Translations under genes and position numbers: made by a program
The notes under the pieces: generated by a model
Databases searched by the model: none
What the model saw: only the letters and a program-made list of their open reading frames with translations
Told to the model about the DNA's origin: nothing
Shown here: positions 1 through 7,162 of the stretch, piece after piece
Layout of the letters: each line of letters starts with the position of its first letter
Position numbering within the stretch: the stretch's first letter is position 1
Assembly (NCBI GenBank): GCA_007131945.1
Contig: SLPP01000293.1
Span: 1 to 9,656, forward strand
DNA from: Paracoccaceae bacterium
GTDB lineage: Bacteria > Pseudomonadota > Alphaproteobacteria > Rhodobacterales > Rhodobacteraceae
Length of the DNA stretch: 9,656 nt
Direction: 5' to 3'

Positions 1-296
1 GGGCGGCGGCGTTCTGGGCGATGGTCGGCGCGAGCGTGGCCGCGGCGCTCGCCGCGGCGCAGCTCGGCGCGGAGTTCCTCTTCGACCAGCCGCAGCCGAC
101 CGTGACCGCGACGCTCTTGCTCGCCGATCTCGTGGCCGTCCTTGCGCTGGTCCTGGCGCTCTCGCTTCTCGTCGCCTGGCTTGCGCCGGGCTGGAGCCTC
201 GGCCGCCGCCTGCACCACAGCGCCTTCGCGCTGGCGCTGGCCGGGCTCGCGGGGCTCATGTTCCGCTGGGGCCTCGCCTTCGGCGGGCCGGTATGA
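1..296 (+). CDS. C-terminal membrane region of a polytopic protein, possibly a CubicO-type serine hydrolase (partial)
   Basis: The reading frame is open from base 3 to the TGA at 294-296, so this is the last 97 codons of a gene that starts outside the window. It shows three hydrophobic segments: one from AAAFWAMVGASVAAALAA, one around TATLLLADLVAVLALVLAL, and one near the end after GRRLHHSAFALALAGL. The layout of a long helix, then W-x-PGWSLGRRLHH, then a final helix ending in an aromatic-rich stretch recalls the C-terminal transmembrane part of beta-lactamase-like (CubicO) serine hydrolases. That is recognition from memory of the family and the catalytic domain is not visible, so the assignment is tentative. 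Other multi-pass membrane proteins remain possible. The next gene on this strand begins 149 bases downstream after an AT-rich gap, so it is probably a separate transcription unit. Confidence 0.6.
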   Translation, partial: AAAFWAMVGASVAAALAAAQLGAEFLFDQPQPTVTATLLLADLVAVLALVLALSLLVAWLAPGWSLGRRLHHSAFALALAGLAGLMFRWGLAFGGPV

Positions 297-320
297 CACG
301 GGCCGAACGCGGGCGGCTGA

Positions 321-335
321 AGCCGGAAGCCGGCT
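321..335. other. Short GC-rich inverted repeat after the first gene
   Basis: AGCCGG, a 3-base spacer, and CCGGCT form a perfect 6-bp stem 24 bases after the stop codon of the first gene. A second overlapping pairing (CGGCT at 314-318 with AGCCG at 321-325) is also possible. No run of T follows directly, so it is at best a weak transcription terminator or transcript-end structure. Confidence 0.25.
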
Positions 336-377
336 GCCGGGCGCGGTTGCGCATGGTCTCGCCCTTGGAGTTTGATG

Positions 378-405
378 TTGCATTTTCCATGTTTAATTTC
401 ATAAT
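378..405 (+). promoter_or_regulatory. Candidate sigma70-type promoter for the IclR regulator and downstream genes
   Basis: TTGCAT (378-383) and CATAAT (400-405) are separated by 16 bases and lie in a distinctly AT-rich island (about 370-412) inside otherwise GC-rich DNA. The -10 box differs from TATAAT at one position and ends 39 bases before the ATG at 445. The island also contains ATTTTCCAT, which resembles one half of the E. coli IclR box, but a matching second half is not seen. The promoter call is an inference from consensus likeness and position. Confidence 0.4.
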
Positions 406-444
406 TCGACACCAAGTCTCGCGATTCGATCCGATCGGGTCACA

Positions 445-1203
445 ATGCATCTGGAGCGGCTGATCACGATCCTGGAGATCATTGCCGTGGCAGGACGGCC
501 CGTTTCGGCGGTCGAGATCCAGAAGGCGACCGGTTTTCCCAAGCCGACCTGTTACAGGCTGCTTCAGACGCTTCTGGATCGGGGCCTGGTCGAGACGCCC
601 TCCGGGGACGGGCGCACGGTGATCGGCGAGCGTCTGATCCGGATCGCGCTGCTCGGGAGATCGGATGTGGATGTGCGGCGCGCCGCGGCGCCGTTGCTCA
701 GGGCGGCGGCGGTGCGGTTCAACGAGACCGTGTTCCTGGCCCGGTTCCGCAACGGCCAGGTCGAGATCATCCATGTCGAAACCCCCGACGACCCTTCCCG
801 CGCCTTCATTCACCCCGGTCTGGGCGTGCGGCCGATGCATGCCTGTTCCTGTTCCAAGGCGATCGCCGCCTTTGCCGAGCCCGAATTTCAGGCCAGCATC
901 ATCAACGGCAGCCTGAAAGCCTATACCGAACATACCAAGACGACCGAGGCCGAGTTGCGCGCCGATTTCGCCCGGATCAGGGAGCGCGGCTTCGCCGATT
1001 GCGATCAGGAGATCGACGTCGGGATCGCCAGCGTCGCGGCCCCGGTGTCGATCGGCAGGATCGGCGCGATCTTCAGCGTCGGGGCCGTGGGGCCGATCCG
1101 GCGCTTCGTGGCGGTGCGTCGGAGCGAGATCGGGCGGGATCTGATAGACCTGGCCAGCCGCGTGAGCGGCGCCATTCAACTGTGCAATGTGGCCGAGGTG
1201 TAA
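445..1203 (+). CDS. IclR-family transcriptional regulator
   Basis: The 252-residue protein has the usual IclR length and two-domain plan. Residues 1-60 form the winged helix-turn-helix (LITILEIIA..., then GFPKPTCYRLLQTLLDRGLVE as recognition region and wing). Residues 75-245 form the effector-binding domain, with the family pattern DCDQEIDVGIASVAAPV at 185-201. Where many relatives have a His-x-(S/T)-A-x-G-K segment, this protein has MHACSCSKAIAAF (131-143), which places Cys134 and Cys136 at the likely effector pocket. The regulator is co-directional with, and 79 bases upstream of, the SBP56/methanethiol-oxidase gene, so it probably controls that gene and perhaps itself. The effector is unknown, and a sulfur compound is only a guess from context. 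No strong Shine-Dalgarno precedes the ATG, but no better in-frame start is evident and the HTH begins normally. Confidence 0.93.
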   Translation: MHLERLITILEIIAVAGRPVSAVEIQKATGFPKPTCYRLLQTLLDRGLVETPSGDGRTVIGERLIRIALLGRSDVDVRRAAAPLLRAAAVRFNETVFLARFRNGQVEIIHVETPDDPSRAFIHPGLGVRPMHACSCSKAIAAFAEPEFQASIINGSLKAYTEHTKTTEAELRADFARIRERGFADCDQEIDVGIASVAAPVSIGRIGAIFSVGAVGPIRRFVAVRRSEIGRDLIDLASRVSGAIQLCNVAEV

Positions 1204-1245
1204 GGAGGCACCGGCCGCCCTGCGAAGAAGAGAGGATTTCAGCCT

Positions 1246-1260
1246 GGCCCGGCATGGGCC
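1246..1260 (+). other. Small hairpin in the leader before the oxidase gene
   Basis: GGCCC, GGCAT, GGGCC forms a perfect 5-bp GC stem with a 5-base loop, 10 bases upstream of the Shine-Dalgarno of the next gene. There is no T-tract, so it is not a typical terminator. It could affect mRNA stability or start-site access between the regulator and the oxidase gene. Short GC stems are common by chance in DNA this rich in G and C. Confidence 0.25.
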
Positions 1261-1270
1261 GCATCACTTC

Positions 1271-1277
1271 AGGGAGG
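1271..1277 (+). promoter_or_regulatory. Ribosome binding site that fixes the oxidase start
   Basis: AGGGAGG lies 5 bases before the ATG at 1283. The frame is also open from an earlier ATG at 1187, inside the regulator gene. Its extra 32 residues (MWPRCKEAPAALRR...) look like neither a signal peptide nor SBP56 sequence, so the ATG at 1283 is preferred. Confidence 0.75.
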
Positions 1278-1282
1278 ACGAC

Positions 1283-2683
1283 ATGAACCTGCGACCAGAC
1301 CCGACATTTCACGCCACGGCCCAGCTTGCCATGCAGGCACCGGTGGAAACCTATGGCTTTGTCGTGATGCTCAGCCCCGACGGGTCGCAGCCCGACGGGC
1401 TGGCCACCGTGGACCTGGACCCGAAATCCGACACCTTCGGCAAAGTCGTCAAGACGCTGGTCATGCCCAACAAGGGCGACGAGTTTCACCATTTCGGCTG
1501 GAATGCCTGCTCATCCGCGCTGTCACCCCTGTCGGGCCACGCGTTTCTGGAGCGTCGGTACCTGATCGTGCCGGGCATCCGGTCGTCGCGCATCTACGTG
1601 ATCGACGTGAAGGATCCGATGGAGCCGAAGATCCACAAGATCATCGAGCCCGAGGAGGTTCTGGCCAAGACCGGCTATTCGCGCCCCCATACCATCCATT
1701 GCGGGCCGGAAGGGATCTATGTCTCGACCCTGGGCGGGGGCGGCGCGGACGGCATGGACGGGCCGCCGGGCATCTTCATCATGGATTGCGAGACCTTCGA
1801 GATCATCGGCCGCTACGAGATCGACCGCGGCAAGCAGGAGAAGCATTACGATTTCTGGTGGAACCTGCCGCAGGACTACATGGTGAGTTCGGAATGGGCG
1901 CTGCCGCCGCAGTTCGAGGACGGGCTGGTGCCCGAGGAGTTGCTGTCCAACAAGTACGGCCATTCGATCCATTTCTGGGACCTGCGCAGGCGCAAGAACG
2001 TCCAGACGATCGACTTCGGCGAGAACTACCAGATGGCGCTGGAAATCCGGCCGGCGCATGACCCGAAGAAATCCCACGGGTTCTGCGGCGTGGTCGTGGA
2101 CACGACCAATCTGCAGGGCGCGATCTTCACCTGGTGGCGGGGCGAGGACGGGACCTGGCAGGCGAAGAAGACCATCACCATCGACCCGCGCCCCGAGGAC
2201 CCCGCGAACCTGCCGCCGCTGCTGCAGGGCTTCGGCGCGGTGCCGCCGCTGATCACCGATATCGATCTCAGCCTCGATGACCGGTTCCTCTACGTTTCCT
2301 GCTGGGGGCTGGGCGAGATGCACCAGTATGACGTCTCGGACCCGATGAACCCGGTCCTGACCGGCAAGGTCGAGCTGGGCGGCATCGGGCGCGGCACGAA
2401 ACACCCGAACGGTGGCGAATACGCCTTCGGCCCGCAGATGGTCGAGGTCAGCCGGGACGGCAAGCGCGTCTACTGGACCAATTCGCTCTACTCGACCTGG
2501 GACAACCAGTTCTATCCCGGGCAGGACGGGGGGCAGATGGTGATGGCCCATGTCGGCGAGAATGGCGGCCTGACGCTGGATAATGACTTCTACGTCACCT
2601 TCCCCGAAGGCTACCGGGCGCATCAGATCCGGCTGGAGGGAGGGGACTGTTCGACCGACAGCTTCTGCTATCCCAACGTCTGA
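1283..2683 (+). CDS. mtoX: Selenium-binding protein (SBP56/SELENBP1) family, probable methanethiol oxidase
   Basis: The 466-residue product matches the SBP56 family along its whole length; human SELENBP1 has about 472 residues. Family landmarks in order are EFHHFGWNACSS (67-78) with the conserved Cys76, RPHTIHC (134-140), YDFWWNLPQDYMVSSEW (189-205), YGHSIHFWD (225-233), TDIDLSLDDRFLYVS (325-339), FGPQM (382-386), SLYSTWDNQFYP (401-412) and AHQIRLEGGDCSTD (446-459). Characterised members oxidise methanethiol to formaldehyde, hydrogen sulfide and hydrogen peroxide, and bacterial MtoX is a copper enzyme. The His-rich motifs and Cys76 are the natural metal or thiol ligands. I see no Sec or Tat signal at the N-terminus (MNLRPDPTFHATAQLAM), so this copy looks cytoplasmic, unlike the periplasmic Hyphomicrobium enzyme. 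The last residues (SFCYPNV) differ from the human ending. The following membrane-protein gene starts directly at its stop codon. Family membership is very sure, but the substrate is inferred. Confidence 0.93.
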   Translation: MNLRPDPTFHATAQLAMQAPVETYGFVVMLSPDGSQPDGLATVDLDPKSDTFGKVVKTLVMPNKGDEFHHFGWNACSSALSPLSGHAFLERRYLIVPGIRSSRIYVIDVKDPMEPKIHKIIEPEEVLAKTGYSRPHTIHCGPEGIYVSTLGGGGADGMDGPPGIFIMDCETFEIIGRYEIDRGKQEKHYDFWWNLPQDYMVSSEWALPPQFEDGLVPEELLSNKYGHSIHFWDLRRRKNVQTIDFGENYQMALEIRPAHDPKKSHGFCGVVVDTTNLQGAIFTWWRGEDGTWQAKKTITIDPRPEDPANLPPLLQGFGAVPPLITDIDLSLDDRFLYVSCWGLGEMHQYDVSDPMNPVLTGKVELGGIGRGTKHPNGGEYAFGPQMVEVSRDGKRVYWTNSLYSTWDNQFYPGQDGGQMVMAHVGENGGLTLDNDFYVTFPEGYRAHQIRLEGGDCSTDSFCYPNV

Positions 2684-3355
2684 ATGCCACTCGATGCAAG
2701 CACGGTGACGGCCCTCTGGGGGGCCGTCGTCCTGTCCGGGATCTATCACGGCGTCAATCCCGGCATGGGATGGCCGCTCGCGGTGTCCGCGGGGCTGATG
2801 GTGGGGCGGCACCGGGCGATGGCCTATGCCATCCTGGCGCTGGCCTTCGGGCATCTGCTGGCGATGCTGGCGATCCTGCTGCCCTTCTCGATGATGACCG
2901 CCCTGATCCACTGGGAAACCGAGCTGCGCGTCGGCGCCGGCGGGCTGGTGGTTGCGGTGGGCCTCTACCTGCTGATCAATCGCCGGCACCCGCGCTTCCT
3001 GGCGCGGGTCGCCCCCTCGCGCCTGGTTCTGTGGTCGTTCCTGGCAGCGATGGCGCATGGGGCCGGTCTGATGCTGGTGCCGATCTATCTTGGCATCTGC
3101 GGCACCGATCCGGGCGATGGCGGACACGAGGCCGCGCGGGATCTGATGGGGCAGAACGTGGCGTCGGCCTTCTTCGTGGCGCTGGCGCACACATCGGCCA
3201 TGACCATCGCCGGCGGCGTCATCGCCGCGGTGATCTACCTCTATCTCGGGTTGAAATTCCTCTCCCGCACATGGTTCAACCTGGATATCGTCTGGGCATC
3301 GAGCCTGATCCTGGTTGGCGCGTTCGGGATCTACTTCGCGCTCGGCGGCCATTGA
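2684..3355 (+). CDS. Conserved polytopic membrane protein of unknown function, coupled to the oxidase
   Basis: The 223-residue protein has about six hydrophobic segments (roughly 8-22, 47-68, 83-100, 113-136, 157-188, 203-221). The ATG follows the oxidase TGA with no gap (TGAATG) and has no Shine-Dalgarno of its own, which points to translation by reinitiation after the oxidase. Four histidines lie in or beside helices: His22 in GIYHGVNPGMGW, His57 in FGHLLAML, His125 in MAHGAGLM and His169 in LAHTSAMT. The HG and AH patterns recur in the two halves, hinting at an internal duplication. I recall the YHG(V/L)NPGMGW pattern from uncharacterised membrane proteins of other bacteria, but I know no function. 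It could move a metal (for example copper for the oxidase) or a product. NicO/UreH-type metal transporters also carry helix histidines, but their diagnostic H-x4-DH motif is absent. Function is therefore left open. Confidence 0.85.
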   Translation: MPLDASTVTALWGAVVLSGIYHGVNPGMGWPLAVSAGLMVGRHRAMAYAILALAFGHLLAMLAILLPFSMMTALIHWETELRVGAGGLVVAVGLYLLINRRHPRFLARVAPSRLVLWSFLAAMAHGAGLMLVPIYLGICGTDPGDGGHEAARDLMGQNVASAFFVALAHTSAMTIAGGVIAAVIYLYLGLKFLSRTWFNLDIVWASSLILVGAFGIYFALGGH

Positions 3356-3524
3356 TCGCACCGAGAAACGGCGGTCGCGGTTACCTGAAACCAAGCGGCT
3401 GCGGGCGTGCGCCGCCGGATCGGGCGGACAGGTCGCAACCGCGATCGACGCGCGCCGGGATTCGCATGGCGACCGGGGCGCAACAGGCCAAGGCCCCGAA
3501 GACGCGCGGTCCCCACCAGGAAAC

Positions 3525-3555
3525 CGAAAGACGCCCTCCGCGCACGGGTCTTTCG
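3525..3555 (-). terminator. Candidate intrinsic terminator of the ABC operon
   Basis: Read on the minus strand, CGAAAGAC, a 15-base loop and GTCTTTCG form a perfect 8-bp stem that begins 22 bases after the stop codon of the adaptor gene. The stem is followed by GTTTCC, so the 3' side (TCTTTCGGTTTCC) is T-rich but interrupted. An alternative small hairpin GGTC-GAAA-GACC (3547-3558) uses part of the same sequence. On the plus strand no T-tract follows, so it would act mainly for the minus operon. The remaining bases between 3356 and 3577 hold no gene I can support. Confidence 0.45.
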
Positions 3556-3577
3556 ACCGGATGCGGCGCCCCGGCCT

Positions 3578-4789
3578 TCACCCTCCGCGCGGGCGCACGC
3601 GGGCGCCGTCTTCCAGCGCCGAGGGCGGGTAGAGGACGACCTGCGCGTCGGCGTCGAGCCCGCCGACAAGCTCGGCCTGGCCGCCGGACGGGTGGCCGAT
3701 CTCGACCGGGGTGAGCGCGGCGCGGCCGTTCTCGACCGCGAAGACCGCCCAGCCGCCGCCGTGCCGGAAGAGCGCCGCCTGCGGCAGCTGCAACACCTCC
3801 TCGCCCTCCCACAGGACGACCCGGACATGGACGCGGAACCGGTCGCCCAGCCCCGCGCGTTCCTCGGCCGGGGTGACGAAATCGAGCCGCAGCCGCACGC
3901 GCTGCTCCTCGATGCCGAGCGCCGAGACGCGGGTGAAGGCCGCCGGCTCGACCCGGCGCACCTGCGCCTCCAGGAGCCCCTCGCCGCCCCAGCGATCGAC
4001 CAGCGCCCGCGCCCCGGGCGGCACGCGCACCGCGTCCGAGGAGAGAAGGTCGAGCTCGATCTCCAGATCGCCCAGATCGCCGAGAACCAGAAGCGGGCCG
4101 CCCGCCTGCACCAGCCGGGCGGAAAGATCCGTCACCTCGAGCACGGTGCCGGTCTGCGGCGCGACGATCTCGACGCAGCAGCCGCCGGGCTCGCCACCGG
4201 GCTGGAACCGCGATTCGGGCCCGACGAGCTGGGCCCGGGCGCGGGCCAGCGTCGCGCGGTGCAGGTCGAGCTCGGACTGCGCCGCGACGAGGCCCTGCCG
4301 CGCGGCGACGTGCTCGGCCTCGATATCCTCGAGCATCCGGCGCGGGATGGTGCCGCGCTCGGCCAGCGCCTCGCTGCGCGCCAGCTGGGTCGTCGCGTGA
4401 TCCAGCGTCGAGCGGGCGCGCTCGACATTGGCCTCGGCGAGCCGCACGGCGGCCTCGGCCTCGACCACCGCGGCCTCGGCCTGCAGGCGGGTGCGCACGT
4501 CGAGAAGCGCCGGATCGGCGGGCTGGATCACGGCGAGGATCGTCTCGCCCTCGCGCACCGCGTCGCCCACCTGCACCGGCGAGCGGGTGGTCATGCCGGT
4601 GATCGGCGCGGTGATCGCATAGGGCTCGCGCACCCGCGTGATGCCCTCGGCGGCGACGGTCACCTGCAGCGGCCCGCGCGTGACCTCGGCCATGTCGACG
4701 GCGGTGGGTTCGGGCCATACCGCCCAGACGAAGGCACCGGCCAGCACCGCCGCCCCCGCCGTGATTCCGATCGTGCGCAGCTTTGCCAT
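3578..4789 (-). CDS. HlyD/MacA-type periplasmic adaptor (membrane fusion protein) of an ABC exporter
   Basis: The 403-residue protein begins with a short basic end and one hydrophobic anchor (about 8-24, GITAGAAVLAGAFVWAVW), then follows the adaptor plan. The first lipoyl half is about 58-90 (AITAPITGMTTRSPVQVGD). A long Ala/Glu/Arg alpha-hairpin spans about 95-188, the second lipoyl half is about 206-236 (VEIVAPQTGTVLEV), and beta-barrel and membrane-proximal domains follow. Such proteins bridge an inner-membrane transporter and a TolC-like outer-membrane channel. At the hairpin tip, R138SEALAERGTIP149 aligns with the Arg-Leu-Ser TolC-contact motif of AcrA and MacA, but the usual serine is Pro149. 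The start is supported by AGGAG (4796-4800) six bases upstream. The gene is last in an operon with the ATPase and permease and starts 9 bases after the permease stop. The exported substrate cannot be read from the sequence. Confidence 0.92.
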   Translation of the reverse strand: MAKLRTIGITAGAAVLAGAFVWAVWPEPTAVDMAEVTRGPLQVTVAAEGITRVREPYAITAPITGMTTRSPVQVGDAVREGETILAVIQPADPALLDVRTRLQAEAAVVEAEAAVRLAEANVERARSTLDHATTQLARSEALAERGTIPRRMLEDIEAEHVAARQGLVAAQSELDLHRATLARARAQLVGPESRFQPGGEPGGCCVEIVAPQTGTVLEVTDLSARLVQAGGPLLVLGDLGDLEIELDLLSSDAVRVPPGARALVDRWGGEGLLEAQVRRVEPAAFTRVSALGIEEQRVRLRLDFVTPAEERAGLGDRFRVHVRVVLWEGEEVLQLPQAALFRHGGGWAVFAVENGRAALTPVEIGHPSGGQAELVGGLDADAQVVLYPPSALEDGARVRPRGG

Positions 4790-4798
4790 CGCGGTCTC

Positions 4799-7162
4799 CT
4801 ACTGTCTTGCCTTGAGCGCCGTGGCGAGTTCCACCCGGTCGAGCCGCCGGCGCACCATGAGCGCGGCGACGAGGCTCGCCAGCACCACCACCGCCGCCGC
4901 CGCCGCATAGGTCCGGCGCGAGATCAGGAGCGGGATCTGCACGACATCGGTCGACACCGCCTCGATCATGCCGGCGGCGAACCAGCCACCGAGGAACCAG
5001 CCGATCGGCACCGCCAGCAGCGACAGCAGCATCATCTCGCCGACCAGCACGAAGCCGACCTCGCCGCGGGTGAAGCCCATCACGCGCAGGCTCGCCAGTT
5101 CGTGGCTGCGTTCGGCAAGCTGGATGCGCGCGGCGTTGTAGACCACCCCGATCGCGATCAGCACGCCGATCACCGTGTAGATCGCCACCATCGTCAGGAG
5201 GTTCTCGCCCAGCGATTCGTCGAACTGCCGGCGCACCTCGCTCCAGTCGGTCAGGCTGGCGACCGCCGGGGTGCGCTTGATCTGGGCGTGAAGGGCGGAC
5301 ATCGCGTCGGTATCGACCAAAAGATGGATCTGGTTGACCTGCGGCGCCAGGCGCAGCGCGGAAAAGAGCGCGGGCGCGCCGATATGCGCCTCCTGCCCGA
5401 GGCTCTGGTGGATCACCGCGGCGACCGGCAGGTCCAGCACCTCGCGCGGGGCGGCGAGAAGCTCCACCCGCAGACGGTCGCCGGGGCCGACATCCAGCGC
5501 GCGCGCGAGCAGCGCCGGCAGCACCAGCCCCTCGGCCGGCAGCGCCACGGCGCCGCGCTCGTCATCCATCAGGCGCGACAGTTCGGCGCCCGCGAAATGG
5601 CCCTGCAGCGCGCTGAGCCGGTCGCGATGGCCATTGACCAGCCGCACCGGCACGGCATAGGCGCCCTCGACCTTGCGCACCCCGGGCAGGGCCAGCGCGT
5701 CGTCGAGCACCGACAGCGTCTGCGCCTGGTTCAGGGTCAGCGTGACCTGCTGGCGGTTGCCCTGGCCGAAGACGCTGTCGGTCATCACCTCCATCGCGTC
5801 GAAGAAGAAGTAGGAGGCGACCAGCACCGCGATCGAGGCCGAGACGCCGAAGAGCGTGATAGCCGCCCGCGCCGGCCAGCGCAGGATCGAGCGCAGGATC
5901 ATCATGCTGGTCTGGCGCAGGCGCAGCCCGTAGATCAGCCGGTCGAGCCAGCCGCGGGTGAAGACCGGCGGCGCCGGCGGCGACATCGCCTCGGCCGGCG
6001 GCAGGCGCAGGGCGGCAAGCACCGCGCGCATCGCGCCCAGAAGCACCGCCGCCAGGCCGAGGACCGCCGAGATCACCACCGCGGCGATGTTGAAATCGCG
6101 CAGCACGAAGGGAAAGCGGAAGAAATCGCCGTAAAGCGCCAGCATGCCGTTCCTCAGCCACCAGCCGGCACCCCAGCCCAGCACCAGGCCCATCACGCCG
6201 ATCAGCGCCGCGAGCTTGAGATAATGCACCGCCACCTCGGCGCGGGTGTAGCCCACCGCGCGCATCAGCCCGATCTGCGGCCGCTCGATGCCGATCAGCC
6301 GGCCGAGCACCATGTTGACGAGGAAGGCCGCGACGATCAGGAACACCGGCGGCATGAACAGCGCCAGCCCGGCCAGCTGTTCGAGCTCGCTGTCGAGGAA
6401 GGCGTGCGATTCCTGCCGGTCGCGGCCGAAGGCGCCGGTGCCGCCATAGGGGTCGAGCAGCCGGTCGAGCGCATCGATGACCGCGCGTTCGTCGGCGCCG
6501 CGGGTCAGCGTCAGCGCGACGTCGTTCATCGCCCCGTCCATGCCCTTGGCGCTGGCCGCGGCGGCCTCGTTCATCCAGATCAGGCCGAAGCGGCGGTCGT
6601 CGGGCATGAAGGTGCCCGGCGCCATCGTGTAGATGAATTCGGGCGAAAGCGCCCAGCCGGTGACGGTGAGCTCGCGCAGCTGGCCGTCGAAGATGCCCCT
6701 GAAGCTGCTGCCGGGCACTAGATCATGCGCCTCGCCGAAGGGCTCGTTGATCAGCACCTCCTCGGGGCGGACCGGGTCGGGCATGCGGCCGGTGCGCAGG
6801 AGCGGCAGGTTGAGGATCGCCCCTCCCTCGGCGGGCAGCGAGACGACCCTGGCGGTCGCCGGTTCCTCCATCCCCGCGATGTCGAGCACGGCGTGAAAGG
6901 CGATACGACCCTCGGCCAGGGCGACGCCGTCGATGGCGGCGATCTCCGGCAGCAGCGCGCGCGGCGCGCGCGTAGCCTGGGCGAAAACGTCGGCGAAGCG
7001 GAAGCGTTCGTAATAGGCCGCACGCGTCTGTTCCAGCGAGCGCTGCGTGCCCTGCGCGGCGACCATCAGCATGATCCCGCAAGCAAGGACCAGCGCGATG
7101 GCGAGCGCCTGCGCCCAGATCAGGCGCAGATCGCGCAACAGCTTGCGGTCGAGCGCCCTCAC
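4799..7162 (-). CDS. Large two-module FtsX-type ABC transporter permease
   Basis: The 787-residue protein starts at GTG 7162, which overlaps the ATPase stop as GTGA. A GAGGTG Shine-Dalgarno lies at 7168-7173, five bases upstream. The frame is open further upstream, but those residues are Arg-rich shadow of the ATPase gene. Eight hydrophobic segments are visible at about 15-36, 265-288, 315-338, 358-384, 431-453, 655-678, 706-733 and 750-772. Two large extracytoplasmic regions sit at about 40-262 and 455-652. The FtsX signature occurs twice, as [14 protein letters not shown] (297-310) and [15 protein letters not shown] (688-702), so this is a tandem fusion of two four-helix MacB/LolC-like units. 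FtsX-type permeases act in lipoprotein, glycolipid, peptide and drug export. Because it is a fusion, one chain may form the whole membrane part, where MacB or DevC would dimerise. The adaptor gene follows and the ATPase precedes. Confidence 0.93.
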   Translation of the reverse strand: MRALDRKLLRDLRLIWAQALAIALVLACGIMLMVAAQGTQRSLEQTRAAYYERFRFADVFAQATRAPRALLPEIAAIDGVALAEGRIAFHAVLDIAGMEEPATARVVSLPAEGGAILNLPLLRTGRMPDPVRPEEVLINEPFGEAHDLVPGSSFRGIFDGQLRELTVTGWALSPEFIYTMAPGTFMPDDRRFGLIWMNEAAAASAKGMDGAMNDVALTLTRGADERAVIDALDRLLDPYGGTGAFGRDRQESHAFLDSELEQLAGLALFMPPVFLIVAAFLVNMVLGRLIGIERPQIGLMRAVGYTRAEVAVHYLKLAALIGVMGLVLGWGAGWWLRNGMLALYGDFFRFPFVLRDFNIAAVVISAVLGLAAVLLGAMRAVLAALRLPPAEAMSPPAPPVFTRGWLDRLIYGLRLRQTSMMILRSILRWPARAAITLFGVSASIAVLVASYFFFDAMEVMTDSVFGQGNRQQVTLTLNQAQTLSVLDDALALPGVRKVEGAYAVPVRLVNGHRDRLSALQGHFAGAELSRLMDDERGAVALPAEGLVLPALLARALDVGPGDRLRVELLAAPREVLDLPVAAVIHQSLGQEAHIGAPALFSALRLAPQVNQIHLLVDTDAMSALHAQIKRTPAVASLTDWSEVRRQFDESLGENLLTMVAIYTVIGVLIAIGVVYNAARIQLAERSHELASLRVMGFTRGEVGFVLVGEMMLLSLLAVPIGWFLGGWFAAGMIEAVSTDVVQIPLLISRRTYAAAAAVVVLASLVAALMVRRRLDRVELATALKARQ

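Noticed and set aside
1201..1208. A perfect Shine-Dalgarno (TAAGGAGG) formed by the IclR stop codon and following bases
   Set aside because: No ATG, GTG or TTG lies at a workable distance downstream. The oxidase has its own site at 1271-1277.
1523..3394. A 623-codon minus-strand open frame antisense to the oxidase and membrane-protein genes
   Set aside because: It is rich in His, Arg, Asp and Gln without domains, and the plus strand carries an unmistakable SBP56 protein across the same bases.
3375..3444. TCGCGGTT and AACCGCGA arms 54 bases apart after the membrane-protein gene
   Set aside because: The spacing is too wide for a terminator and too irregular for an operator. It is likely chance.
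3474..3498. CGGGGC/GCCCCG inverted repeat with a 13-base loop in the convergent zone, considered as a terminator for the plus-strand genes
   Set aside because: It has no T-tract on either side, and such 6-bp GC stems are expected by chance in this composition.
3407..6721. A very long plus-strand open frame (over 1100 codons) antisense to the adaptor and permease genes
   Set aside because: Its translation is an Arg/His/Gln/Asp-rich composition typical of the antisense shadow of GC-rich genes, with no recognisable domain. The opposite strand encodes clear HlyD and FtsX proteins.
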